A stretch of 51,375 nucleotides of DNA, from positions 3,977-55,351 of the forward strand of contig JAOZSR010000014.1 of the NCBI GenBank assembly GCA_029939575.1. Direction: 5' to 3'. The notes under the pieces are model-generated. The model was not told the DNA's origin. It worked only from the letters and a program-made list of their open reading frames with translations, and made no database searches. This DNA is from Fidelibacterota bacterium. Its GTDB lineage: Bacteria; Fidelibacterota; UBA2242; JAOZSR01. A program made the translations under genes and the position numbers. Positions 16,671 to 25,536 of this stretch are shown here, piece by piece; position 1 is the first letter of the stretch; every line of letters begins with the position of its first letter.

Positions 16671-17611
16671 TTTGTAAGGCTCTTTAGCCTCTCCCTTGGT
16701 TCAACCAATTGGGTTATTCTTATACCAAATAATTCATCTACCACAACTACTTCACCTTCAGCCAGTTTATGTCCGTTTACAAAGATTTCCAAAGGTTCAC
16801 CAGCAGCCTTATCCAACTCTATTACTGAACCTTTACCAAGTTTTAGGACGTCTTTAATCGGCATAGTTTTACGTCCTAATTCAACAACTGTATCCAGTTT
16901 TACTTCCATCAACATATCAAGATTACTAGGAGAACCTTGCCCTCCCGAAGAACCAGCAGGTCCCAGATTCTGAAATTCAGCCGGATTAACTGAAACCTGA
17001 CCATCATCTGTTTGCTCCATATTTTCCATTAGAGAATCAGCCATATTCTGTCCTTCGTCGGCGTTACTACTTGTAGTTTCATTTGTTGATAAAAACCATA
17101 AAAAATGCTGAATTTTAAAGGAAGTATTTTCTGATTTTACAACATAATCTACCGTTAATCCCTCTTCTTCTTCGATAGCTGTAACAGCAGGATCAACAGA
17201 TTCCATCATAATACTATTCATTTCCTCAATTTGTAAAGACACTCCTTCAGCCTCAAAAATTGCTTGTATTTGCCCTAAAATTTGACTGATAGCTTCTTGA
17301 ATTCCTTCACTATGCTCACTGGTGATGCTATCCTCTGGTTCATCACCTATCATCCAGGCGTATAAACTTAAAATAAATTTTGGTTCAATAGATAAAATGT
17401 GATTGAGGTTATTCTTTCCGGAAGATTTAAAACTGATATGAAACCTGGGAAAGTCCAGACTGGACATATTAATTATTGTATTAGATTCATCAGATAGAGT
17501 CGAACTAATATCAAAGGTTCTTCCAAAAAGTTGATTTGCGGATTCTTTCACAGAATCTACTAAATTGTTATAATTATCTTTAAATAAATTTTTTATTTCA
17601 TTAAAATTCAT
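16667..17611 (-). CDS. fliN: Flagellar switch protein FliN/FliY with CheC-like N-terminal domain
   Basis: 314 residues, far longer than classic FliN (~100-140). The C-terminal ~85 residues are the SpoA/FliN domain (LDMLMEVKLDTVVELGRKTM, LGKGSVIELDKAAGEPLEIFVNG, FGIRITQLVEPRERL). Residues ~50-185 look like the CheC/FliY-type domain. The CheC active-site motif E-x2-N is not intact here (GIQEAISQILGQIQ), so CheY-P phosphatase activity is doubtful. An acidic Ser/Gly/Gln-rich linker joins the two parts. The gene overlaps fliM by 11 bp and fliO by 4 bp. It could equally be named fliY. Confidence 0.88.
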   Translation of the reverse strand: MNFNEIKNLFKDNYNNLVDSVKESANQLFGRTFDISSTLSDESNTIINMSSLDFPRFHISFKSSGKNNLNHILSIEPKFILSLYAWMIGDEPEDSITSEHSEGIQEAISQILGQIQAIFEAEGVSLQIEEMNSIMMESVDPAVTAIEEEEGLTVDYVVKSENTSFKIQHFLWFLSTNETTSSNADEGQNMADSLMENMEQTDDGQVSVNPAEFQNLGPAGSSGGQGSPSNLDMLMEVKLDTVVELGRKTMPIKDVLKLGKGSVIELDKAAGEPLEIFVNGHKLAEGEVVVVDELFGIRITQLVEPRERLKSLTK

Positions 17612-18587
17612 TTAGTTCTCCATCTTTTTTCTCAGAAATTTTTATTGCAAAATTTTTATTCTTTTTTCCAATAACTCCGTCATAAATATGTTCATTAGCC
17701 GCATAAATTGAAATATCCTGATTACTCATTCTATCCAGAGTAAATACATCTCCAATTTCTAAATTTAAAAAATCTCTAATCGACAAATTTGCCCGACCTA
17801 AAATTGCCCGAATATCAATATTAGTATTCTGTATATTTTTTTTAATTATATTCCGGGCATCTTTAGAAACATTTGAGGTTCCAAACATTATCCTTTCCTG
17901 AATTTCCGGACTTGAAAGAATATCAGATATCCAAACATAAGGATAACAAATATTCATCATTGAAGTATTACCTCTTACATTAATCTCAATAGAAACTACT
18001 ACTACTGGTTCTGATGCTGCCACAATCTGAACAAATTCTGCGTTATGTTCAAATCTTTCAATATCACAGCGAAATTTTTTGACTGTTGCCCAGGTTCTTG
18101 ATATTTCCATAGACATTCTATTAATAATTTTATCCATTATTTTTCTTTCAATAATAGATACCGGGCGATTGCTATTTTGAAATGTCCCCTGGCCTCCAAA
18201 AAGACGTTCAACGCTTAAAATTACAAATTGAGGACTGATTTCAAGAATAAACTGAGATGGCGGGTTATCTATAGAACCGACATAGATTGCACCGGGTGAA
18301 GATATTGACATAACAAATTCAGAATACATTATTTGATCAAGTCCTAATAAATTCATATCAATAATCATTCTTAATTGTGCAGATAAAAAAACCGATATTT
18401 TTCTTACAAAAGCTTCATGAATGTTTTCAAGAAGTCGCATTTGTTCTTTTGAGACCAAACTTGGGCGTTTGAAATCATAAACACTAATCTTCTTTTGTTG
18501 TTGAATATCTTCAGTTTTAACCTCTTTGCCAGTAACCACACTGGTCAACAGCGCATCAATTTCTTCCTGTGATAATACTTTTGCCAT
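17601..18587 (-). CDS. fliM: Flagellar motor switch protein FliM
   Basis: 328 residues. The N terminus MAKVLSQEEIDALLTSV is the CheY-P-binding EIDALL motif. The CheC-like middle domain follows (YDFKRPSLVSKEQMRLLENIHEAFVRKISVFLS). The C-terminal SpoA domain ends with LGRANLSIRDFLNLEIGDVFTLDR. The EIDALL motif implies control by chemotaxis, although no che gene lies in the window. It sits 14 bp after fliL. Confidence 0.95.
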   Translation of the reverse strand: MAKVLSQEEIDALLTSVVTGKEVKTEDIQQQKKISVYDFKRPSLVSKEQMRLLENIHEAFVRKISVFLSAQLRMIIDMNLLGLDQIMYSEFVMSISSPGAIYVGSIDNPPSQFILEISPQFVILSVERLFGGQGTFQNSNRPVSIIERKIMDKIINRMSMEISRTWATVKKFRCDIERFEHNAEFVQIVAASEPVVVVSIEINVRGNTSMMNICYPYVWISDILSSPEIQERIMFGTSNVSKDARNIIKKNIQNTNIDIRAILGRANLSIRDFLNLEIGDVFTLDRMSNQDISIYAANEHIYDGVIGKKNKNFAIKISEKKDGELNEF

Positions 18588-18601
18588 CTATTTCAATATT
18601 C

Positions 18602-19129
18602 CTATTGGATCAATAATTTTATTATGTATATACTATCAATTTCACCAGTTGTTAATAAATCATTTACAATTCTATCAATATCAATTCTGGCGCTATCATG
18701 AAAACTTAATTTTGAAATTTGTTGGGCTGTTTTTGAACGAAAATAATGTATCAGTCCATCTCTTATTTGAGGTTCCCGCAGAATTATTTCTTCACTAATT
18801 TTCGGATCTGATGTTTCTATCGCCAATCCGGCAACTACATACCTATATCCATTAGAACCAAATGTATTGACGGTAATCTCTTCCAATTTTATTACTTCAC
18901 CCATCTCTTTTTTCTTGATTTTTTCTTTTTCAATAATTTCAGTCTCATGTTTTTTCCGATATTCTTTGTAGCGAGGCCACAATATGAATTTTGCTAATAT
19001 AACTGTGCCACCAATAAGAACTAATGCAGCTACAATTATAATTATAAGCCTTATCATTTTTTGCTTTGGAGAAACCGGTTGTTTCTCTTTTTTAACTTTT
19101 TTTGCAGGTTTTTTTTCTTTTTTCGCCAA
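18602..19129 (-). CDS. fliL: Flagellar basal-body-associated protein FliL
   Basis: 175 residues. A very basic N terminus (MAKKEKKPAKKVKKEKQ) is followed by one transmembrane segment (~26-50, MIRLIIIIVAALVLIGGTVILA). The periplasmic domain has FliL features (IKLEEITVNTFGSNGYRYVVAGLAIE, EPQIRDGLIHYFRSKTAQQIS). It is the first gene of the flagellar operon. The start codon is TTG (19127-19129) with AGGA about 8 nt upstream. A 719-bp non-coding stretch lies before it. Confidence 0.88.
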   Translation of the reverse strand: MAKKEKKPAKKVKKEKQPVSPKQKMIRLIIIIVAALVLIGGTVILAKFILWPRYKEYRKKHETEIIEKEKIKKKEMGEVIKLEEITVNTFGSNGYRYVVAGLAIETSDPKISEEIILREPQIRDGLIHYFRSKTAQQISKLSFHDSARIDIDRIVNDLLTTGEIDSIYIIKLLIQ

Positions 19130-19797
19130 TTTCTTAATCCTAATTTAATATTTATTATCTCATTTATAACGTATCAATCCACAAGACAAATGCAAAATGT
19201 CAAATTTTATGCCATTAGTAATTAAATATTAATCTGATATGTTATTACATCTAATTTAGAAACAAGTAATTTAAATTATTTAAAGGATTATTGAGGTAAA
19301 TGTTTATTATGATTTCTTTGTTTTAAAATTTGTATAAAAATCTGAAAAAAAATTAGATAATTATTCCAAAAAATATTCTTTGCAATATACTATTTTTTCT
19401 TAAATTAATACATTAATTATCAAATAAATATTTCCGGCTTTTCTAAATTTTATCCATATTCCTTTTATCCCATTTTTTTTTATAATTAAATTACTATTCT
19501 TTGGTTAAAAGAAATTCCGATTAATAAAATTAATATTCAAACAAAGTTAAAAACAAAATAAAACAGGAATTATTTTCCCCATTACTTCCTATTTTTCCCA
19601 AGTGAATATTTCTGTAAAAACCTATAACCAGAAACGCACCTGGCTTTACACTATTCTTTCCATATGATTTGGTGATATGGGATTTGTCATTTGCGAATAT
19701 TTTTTTCATTAGACTAAAAAATTTGAATTAATGAAAAAAATCAAACGGTTGAGTTGGTATTTAGTGTCTGATTTTGTGTATTAAAAAAATATCTATA
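19130..19797. other. AT-rich non-coding stretch upstream of the flagellar operon
   Basis: No supported gene. It must hold the promoter of the long flagellar operon (minus strand). A TTGACA hexamer is present on the minus strand at 19198-19203, but no good -10 lies at normal spacing, so I do not call a promoter. I found no clear sigma-54 (GG-N10-GC) site by eye. The part near 19798 is the terminator tail of the pyrophosphatase gene. Confidence 0.5.
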
Positions 19798-19836
19798 CAA
19801 AGTCCGAAAGAAACATTGCATTCCTTTCGGACTTTG
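19798..19836 (-). terminator. Rho-independent-type terminator after hppA
   Basis: A perfect 13-bp inverted repeat (CAAAGTCCGAAAG at 19798-19810 and CTTTCGGACTTTG at 19824-19836) with a 13-nt loop. It lies 12 bp past the pyrophosphatase stop. Read on the minus strand, the hairpin is followed within ~9 nt by a run of seven T. Confidence 0.85.
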
Positions 19837-19848
19837 ATGTATTAAGTA

Positions 19849-22422
19849 TTAAAAGAACCTGTCTGACAGATTATATTTCATAATGAATCCAATAGCAATG
19901 ATGCTGACCATTGTTGCCAGTTTAATAGCAATATCGAGGGATGGTCCACAAGTATCTTTTAATGGATCACCAACAGTATCTCCTGTTACTGCAGCAGAAT
20001 AGCTATCCATAATTACTATATAACTTTCTTTCACTTCCATCATTTCATTAATCAATTCATATTCATCGTTTTCCAGACGTAAAAATTCCTTGAATATGAT
20101 TCTATCATGTTTATTCAAATCATCAAAATAATGATTTAATTCAGGATCAATGGTTTCTACAAAATCACCTTTCCCAAAATGTTGTTTTAACTCATCAATA
20201 GATTTCCCTTTTTTGAGATAATTCTCATTGATGTACCTGATCAATCGGTCTAAATATTCAGATTCTTCAACATCAATACTAAATGCCAATGGATTAAGAT
20301 TTACCATTTCATACAGGAACCTGCTGTATTCACGAGTGAGGAAAAATGGCCACAACCCTTTACGGGAAGCAAGTTTGATATTATCTGAGATTCTATCTTT
20401 GGTTTCAGATTTTGAACGTTCGATGAATTTCTTGGCATTGTCCCAGGCACCACCGGAATTTGCCATGAAAATCGCAAAAAGAAATCCAACAGTAAGACTT
20501 CCTAACAATAACCCGATAATAGCAATTGGTCCCAAAATCATTCCTGTTATAATTGGAGTGAAAATAACAGTCATTGCAGGATTAATCATTTTTTTCTGTG
20601 CAGCAATTGTGGAAATTTGGATACATCGGTCGTAATCAGGTTGAGTCTCTCCTGTCATTATTCCTTTGATTGTACGGAATTGACGACGAACTTCATCAAT
20701 CATTTCACCTGCAGCCAGAGATACAGCATCGGTGGTTTTGCTAGTAAATGTAGTACAAATCACACCTCCTACAAAAAGTCCGATGATAAAACGTAAATCC
20801 ATAATTCCACCACCAAGTAATGTTAGTAATTCATTAACACTACTTTGTTTAACAATCTGAATATTGTCGATTAAGTTAAATCTGTCCAAATATGCAGGAT
20901 CAGTTTTGACAATGTCTATTATTGTCATACGAATATTTTCGATGAATGCTGAAATGAGAGTGATAGCTGTGAGAGCAGCAGAACCAATAGCAAGACCTTT
21001 TCCACGGGCGGCTGTTGAATTTCCCAATTCATCCAATGCATCAGTACGTTTTCTGGTTTGACTTGGTAAATTTGCCATTTCTGCAATTCCACCGGCATTA
21101 TCAGCAATGGGACCAAAAGCATCAATTGATAGATTGATTCCCAAAGTGCTCATCATTCCCACAGATGCAAGTCCGATAGCATACAAACCGCTGGAAAAAT
21201 TTTCAAAACCGCCACCAGTTCCAAAAGATACAATCATACCGATTATTATAATTATAAAAGAGGGTGCAGAAGACATAAAACCAACAGAGAGCCCTGATGT
21301 AATTACAGTAGCATGTCCGGTTTTTGCCTGTTCCGCTATTTTACGTACAGGACTAAAGGCTGCATTGGTATAATAATCAGTTGTATAACCGAGCACAACT
21401 CCGATAAGCGTTCCTGTAATAATTGGGATAAACATTTGCCATAATAATTGTGGAAACATCATACGGATCACAAAAAAACTAAATATCATTGTCAAAACAG
21501 AGCTTGTATTTATTCCACGATTAAGGGCTTTCAAAAGTTCACTTTGTCCGACATCTTCTTTAGTTTTAATAATAAAAATTCCAATAATTGAGGCAAAAGT
21601 ACCAACACTTGCAATTATCATTGGCAGAATTACTGCATCAAATTCCTGTGCAGCAGGAAAAGCCATAATAGCCAAAGCGGCTGTTCCCAGAATAGAACCA
21701 ACAAAAGATTCATACAAATCCGCTCCAAGTCCGGCAATATCACCAACATTATCACCAACATTGTCTGCAATTACGGCAGGATTTCTGGGATCATCTTCTG
21801 GAATTCCAGCTTCTACTTTTCCAACCAAATCTGCTCCCATATCTGCGGCTTTGGTAAAAATTCCACCACCAACCCTGGCAAACAGAGCCATTGAAGAAGC
21901 TCCAAATCCAAAACTCAACATTGTGGTTGTGATTTCATGAAGAGTCAGACTTGTCCAGGAATTCAGTGCTGCAAACCAAATTATTATGTCCAATAATCCA
22001 AATCCGACCACAACCATGCCCATAATACTTCCACCACGTAAAGAAATCATCAATGCACCATTTAGAGAGTTGCGTGCAGCATTGGTCGTACGACTGGCTG
22101 TCAATGTGGATGCTGACATTCCAAGGAATCCACAAAGTCCGGAAAAAAGGCCTCCGCTAATAAAGGCAAAAGGAACATAAACACTGAGAGCGTTTAATCC
22201 ATAAGCCACAAAAAGTAAAATGGCAAAAACAATCAGAAAAAATATTCCCACTGTTTTATATTGTTGTCGTAAGTATGCCATTGCTCCTTTACGAATATAA
22301 CCTGAAATTCGTTGGATATCTTCGTTCCCGACTTCTTGTTTGATAATCCAGCGATAAAAAATCAATGCCAGAAAAAGCGCAACTATCGATGCAATCGGAA
22401 CAAAAATTATTTTAATGTACAT
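19849..22422 (-). CDS. hppA: Ion-translocating membrane pyrophosphatase with ~140-residue insertion
   Basis: Hydrolyses pyrophosphate and pumps H+ or Na+ across the membrane. 857 residues against ~660-770 for most family members. The core is intact: many TM helices, the substrate loop FTKAADMGADLVGKVEAGIPEDDPRNPAVIADNVGD (split here as several known motifs), EMANLPSQTRKRTDALDELGN, and the end TGDTVGDPLKDTCGPSLD. GNSTAARGKG (~470) carries Ala/Gly at the positions that mark the K+-dependent subfamily, where K+-independent enzymes carry Lys/Thr. Between GGAWDNAKKFIE (~660) and AAVTGDTVGDP (~810) lie ~140 extra, highly charged residues where other members have a short loop. H+ versus Na+ cannot be decided. 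There is a strong AAGGAG site before the ATG. It is monocistronic with its own terminator. Confidence 0.95.
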   Translation of the reverse strand: MYIKIIFVPIASIVALFLALIFYRWIIKQEVGNEDIQRISGYIRKGAMAYLRQQYKTVGIFFLIVFAILLFVAYGLNALSVYVPFAFISGGLFSGLCGFLGMSASTLTASRTTNAARNSLNGALMISLRGGSIMGMVVVGFGLLDIIIWFAALNSWTSLTLHEITTTMLSFGFGASSMALFARVGGGIFTKAADMGADLVGKVEAGIPEDDPRNPAVIADNVGDNVGDIAGLGADLYESFVGSILGTAALAIMAFPAAQEFDAVILPMIIASVGTFASIIGIFIIKTKEDVGQSELLKALNRGINTSSVLTMIFSFFVIRMMFPQLLWQMFIPIITGTLIGVVLGYTTDYYTNAAFSPVRKIAEQAKTGHATVITSGLSVGFMSSAPSFIIIIIGMIVSFGTGGGFENFSSGLYAIGLASVGMMSTLGINLSIDAFGPIADNAGGIAEMANLPSQTRKRTDALDELGNSTAARGKGLAIGSAALTAITLISAFIENIRMTIIDIVKTDPAYLDRFNLIDNIQIVKQSSVNELLTLLGGGIMDLRFIIGLFVGGVICTTFTSKTTDAVSLAAGEMIDEVRRQFRTIKGIMTGETQPDYDRCIQISTIAAQKKMINPAMTVIFTPIITGMILGPIAIIGLLLGSLTVGFLFAIFMANSGGAWDNAKKFIERSKSETKDRISDNIKLASRKGLWPFFLTREYSRFLYEMVNLNPLAFSIDVEESEYLDRLIRYINENYLKKGKSIDELKQHFGKGDFVETIDPELNHYFDDLNKHDRIIFKEFLRLENDEYELINEMMEVKESYIVIMDSYSAAVTGDTVGDPLKDTCGPSLDIAIKLATMVSIIAIGFIMKYNLSDRFF

Positions 22423-22841
22423 TCAGACTCCTTTCATAATTAATTGTATAAATAATATTGTTTATTAATAATATCTTCTCTTGATATAAAGATTTGAATG
22501 ACTGTTTATCTTCATTGTATTGTTATAATTAAATAGTTTTTTCTTTTTATATAATTATTTCAATAACATATTTTAACTTCAAAAATTAACAATGTTTTGT
22601 ATATTTTTCAACTATAATTGAAAAAAACTCAAACCTTTTTTAAAATATAAAATATATGAAATGATTTAATTCCAAATAATTAGCAAATTATTTAAAGTTA
22701 ATTTGCTAATTATTTAAAGCAAAGAAAGGATTGTACTTAAATAAAATATCTCTTCTTGAGGAAGCAGTAAATATTAACTATCCTGATTACTTGTTATCAA
22801 TCAGTAAAAATAACTTAAGATTATTAACAAAAACTTATTAT
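22423..22841. other. AT-rich intergenic stretch between hppA and the barrel protein gene
   Basis: 419 bp without a gene. It holds the hppA promoter region (minus strand) and the 3' end of the EEP/barrel operon. The only structure I see is the inverted repeat at 22678-22711. Confidence 0.5.
22678..22711. repeat. Perfect 13-bp AT-rich inverted repeat
   Basis: AATTAGCAAATTA (22678-22690) and TAATTTGCTAATT (22699-22711) around an 8-nt loop. A direct repeat of AATTATTTAAAG partly overlaps both arms. It lies 130 bp past the end of the barrel gene and ~255 bp before hppA. It may be a weak hairpin terminator or a protein-binding dyad. There is no adjacent T-run. Confidence 0.6.
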
Positions 22842-23636
22842 TTACTTTTTACCTCGCAATGCCCATTGGAAATCAAAAACCGGTGTAATTAAATGCCACC
22901 TGTCACCAAAAGGATATTTTCCATATATCAATTTATATCCCATTGCAATTTGAAATTTTTCACTTTTGTTCCATATTAACAGGCCTTTGTTTTCCAGAGC
23001 AAATCCATCATCAGCTCCGGGATATACGAACAAGTCAAAATCAGTCAGGTAATGCAAATTTCCGAATAATTTACCAGTAAGATCACAACCACCACGGAAT
23101 CCAAAATTATTATAAAAAATTGCCAATCTGGAATAAACAAGAGGAAAATCAATTGTCGTTCTATCGTCTAAATCATCAGTTTTAATGGCAAAATTCAAAC
23201 CTGCTTTTACTGTTACCAAATGATCTGTAAATATTGATTTTGATAATATAACACCATTATAAATAGAAAACATATGAGGAATATCAAATTCCGGAGTAAT
23301 AATCCCACCGGTTCCTTCACGGGAAATGGTTCTGAGTAATAATGTAGGATAAAAGAAATCATGTTGAGTTGAAAAAACAAAATCTTTAACCGGATTCCAG
23401 GATTTTTTAAGACTGATGTTTGGTGCCAGAAGCATTGTCAGGGGATGAGTTGAGAGTTCCATAGATTCTGATAAACCATATCTCAGAGGTTGGAAAAGCC
23501 CCATTTCATAATTCCCAGCCGGTAACAAATAGGCAGATCCTGCCGACCAAATTCTATTTTCCTCAGCACTTATTATTGAATATAATAAAAAGATGTGTAC
23601 AAAAGCTAAAATTATTTTAATTGTGAATCTTCTCAT
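22842..23636 (-). CDS. Predicted outer-membrane beta-barrel protein
   Basis: 264 residues. The signal peptide (RRFTIKIILAFVHIFLLYSIISA) is followed by sequence with alternating aromatic/hydrophobic strands and short turns (e.g. YEMGLFQPLRYGLSESMELSTHP, FQIAMGYKLIYGKYPFGDRWHLITPVFDFQWAL). It closes on an aromatic-rich strand, as outer-membrane barrels do. I cannot assign a family. It overlaps the upstream EEP lipoprotein gene by 4 bp, so the two are translationally coupled and may act together at the cell envelope (inference). Confidence 0.7.
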   Translation of the reverse strand: MRRFTIKIILAFVHIFLLYSIISAEENRIWSAGSAYLLPAGNYEMGLFQPLRYGLSESMELSTHPLTMLLAPNISLKKSWNPVKDFVFSTQHDFFYPTLLLRTISREGTGGIITPEFDIPHMFSIYNGVILSKSIFTDHLVTVKAGLNFAIKTDDLDDRTTIDFPLVYSRLAIFYNNFGFRGGCDLTGKLFGNLHYLTDFDLFVYPGADDGFALENKGLLIWNKSEKFQIAMGYKLIYGKYPFGDRWHLITPVFDFQWALRGKK

Positions 23637-24760
23637 TTTGACACCTCCAATTTTACGGTGACTGGCACATGATCAGACAATTCTCTGGTAAATGCAGCCT
23701 GCTGATAAGTTGAGTCAGATCCTACAACCCAGGATTGATTTGTAAATAGATAATCGAGTTTTCGATCCCAGAATTCATCATCCCATTGTGGTGAATGTGT
23801 AAAATAACTTGGCTCATCAGCAAGATACTCATTGAGTGGTACGGCAGAATCATAATTATCATATAAAGGCTGCATCCAATCCCATTCTTCTACATAATAT
23901 GAGCCTTCTTTATGCTCCGGATCATCACCATCTTGATGAAAAGATTCATCTTCACACATATCTTCATTACAATAGTCCAGTTTTTGAGCGCCGGGAGGAA
24001 GCAGATTAAAATCACCTCCAATTACAAAAACGGAATTTTCTAAATTTTCTAATTCAGCAAAGACTGTGTTCAATTGTTTTTGTTTTGTGTCATCAGTAGA
24101 AAATGCTGATAAATGAAGAGATAAGGCATAAAAATCATCAATTCCCGGAACAGCGATTTTAGTTTTTAACAAATTTCGTCTTAAATAAAAATATCCGGTC
24201 AAAGCATCCTGATCTCCACGTAATGATAATTGAATCCTGGTTGATTCTTTAATTTCCCAGCGGGAAAGTAATGCATTACCAGTATTGATCGGGCCCAAAC
24301 CATCTGATGGCACATATTGGGCATCCCACATTGATGCATAGGTTCCATAATTAAAATAAGTATGATCAAGTAACCATTGTACCTGGTCAATGTATGCGGT
24401 ACGTTTTGACAGGATATCAACTTCCTGTAAAAATATTATATCCGGCTGAACTTCTTTAATAAAATCTGCGATTCTCTGCAAATTTGCCTCGACCTCATCT
24501 TTGTCAACAATGACTATTTTTCCACAGGAATCACCAAACCAACCACATCTTGCAACACCAAACCTAATATTCCAGGTCATAAATTTCATTTCATCAACAA
24601 TCTGCGGAGGCGTTTGTTTTGAACTTGCAGTATACATTTTTGCATCTTCAACAGATCCATCTCCCCCAAACCGATTGACCAATGGCTCACAGCTAATAAA
24701 AAAAAGTAACATCATAATTAGCAAGTAAGACAAATAATGAAAAAATTTCCTTTGTTTCAT
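23633..24760 (-). CDS. Second endonuclease/exonuclease/phosphatase-family lipoprotein
   Basis: 375 residues. The signal peptide ends in a lipobox-like LLFFISC, so a lipidated, exported protein is predicted. EEP motifs in order: MTWNIRFG, IIFLQEVDI, LSLHLSAF, IGGDFNLLP and SDHVPVTV. It is larger than the paralog at 3403-4272 and carries an acidic Cys-containing insertion (YCNEDMCEDESFHQDGDDPEHK) between the GDFN and SDH motifs. It is translationally coupled to the barrel gene (4-bp overlap). The substrate is unknown. Extracellular nuclease and phospholipid- or sphingolipid-type phosphodiesterase both occur in this superfamily. Confidence 0.85.
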   Translation of the reverse strand: MKQRKFFHYLSYLLIMMLLFFISCEPLVNRFGGDGSVEDAKMYTASSKQTPPQIVDEMKFMTWNIRFGVARCGWFGDSCGKIVIVDKDEVEANLQRIADFIKEVQPDIIFLQEVDILSKRTAYIDQVQWLLDHTYFNYGTYASMWDAQYVPSDGLGPINTGNALLSRWEIKESTRIQLSLRGDQDALTGYFYLRRNLLKTKIAVPGIDDFYALSLHLSAFSTDDTKQKQLNTVFAELENLENSVFVIGGDFNLLPPGAQKLDYCNEDMCEDESFHQDGDDPEHKEGSYYVEEWDWMQPLYDNYDSAVPLNEYLADEPSYFTHSPQWDDEFWDRKLDYLFTNQSWVVGSDSTYQQAAFTRELSDHVPVTVKLEVSK

Positions 24761-25044
24761 ATTTCCGTCCCCTCTTTTTGTAAAAAAATTGTAATAATTT
24801 GATTTTTATCAATTTATTTTAGTAATTAGTTATTATTAAAACAAGTAAAAAATCTCACTTAAAAAAATAGTAATGGATTATTAACACAAACTTCATTATT
24901 TATGAATTTCTGATACCAAGACTTTATAAATCTTGTTTTAATTCAAATATTTCATAGTCTTGTGTAATGGTAATTTATATATACAAACAGGTTGCAAATC
25001 CGATCTCAGCCTGACTCTTGACTTATATTATGAATTTTCCAGCC

Positions 25045-25509
25045 TCAAACTTCAAAATGAACAATTTCAGGCTTAACCAGGTTTTTAAATACTGAAAATT
25101 TCATCCTGATTAACTCCTCATGGGAACCGGCATTAAAGGTAATCATTTTATTATCTGAAAAATCAGGAGACATATAAGTTGAAATATTATACAGATTTCC
25201 AAAAGGCGGCATAGCTCCGATCTGACAATCGGGAAACAAATCTTTAAATTCATTTTCAGTTGCCAATTTAACTTTCCTGGCACCAACTTTTTCTGCAAAT
25301 AACTGAAAACTTATCTTTTCTGGTGCCGGTAAAACAGCTAAGGCGTATTTTTCATCAATTTTTACAATAACAGTTTTTGCGAGTTCAATTCCTGAAATGT
25401 GTGCGCTTGAAGCAATTTGCTGGGCTGTAAATGCTTTGGAATGGATTATTGTCACATATTCAATACTATTTTCATCTAAATATTTTTTTAATTTAATTGA
25501 AACAGACAT
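25045..25509 (-). CDS. YbaK/ProX-type aminoacyl-tRNA deacylase
   Basis: 154 residues, the usual length of a single-domain YbaK/EbsC-family protein. Family features: YVTIIHSKAFTAQQIASSAHISG near the start, LAKTVIVKIDEKYALAVLPAPEKIS, and FPDCQIGAMPPFGNLYNISTY with TFNAGSHEELIRM near the end. Such proteins hydrolyse mischarged tRNAs (Cys-, Ala- or similar on tRNA-Pro and others). The exact specificity cannot be read here. It lies 27 bp after the hybrid kinase gene, with its own AGGGAGG ribosome site. Confidence 0.85.
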   Translation of the reverse strand: MSVSIKLKKYLDENSIEYVTIIHSKAFTAQQIASSAHISGIELAKTVIVKIDEKYALAVLPAPEKISFQLFAEKVGARKVKLATENEFKDLFPDCQIGAMPPFGNLYNISTYMSPDFSDNKMITFNAGSHEELIRMKFSVFKNLVKPEIVHFEV

Positions 25510-25536
25510 TTTTCCTCCCTATATCATATCTTATTA

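Noticed and set aside
19198..19203. TTGACA as -35 box of the fliL operon
   Set aside because: No TATAAT-like box at 16-18 bp. A single hexamer is not enough evidence in AT-rich DNA.
19732..19785. 17-codon plus-strand frame MKKIKRLSWYLVSDFVY
   Set aside because: No ribosome site, very short, and located just past the hppA terminator. Probably chance.
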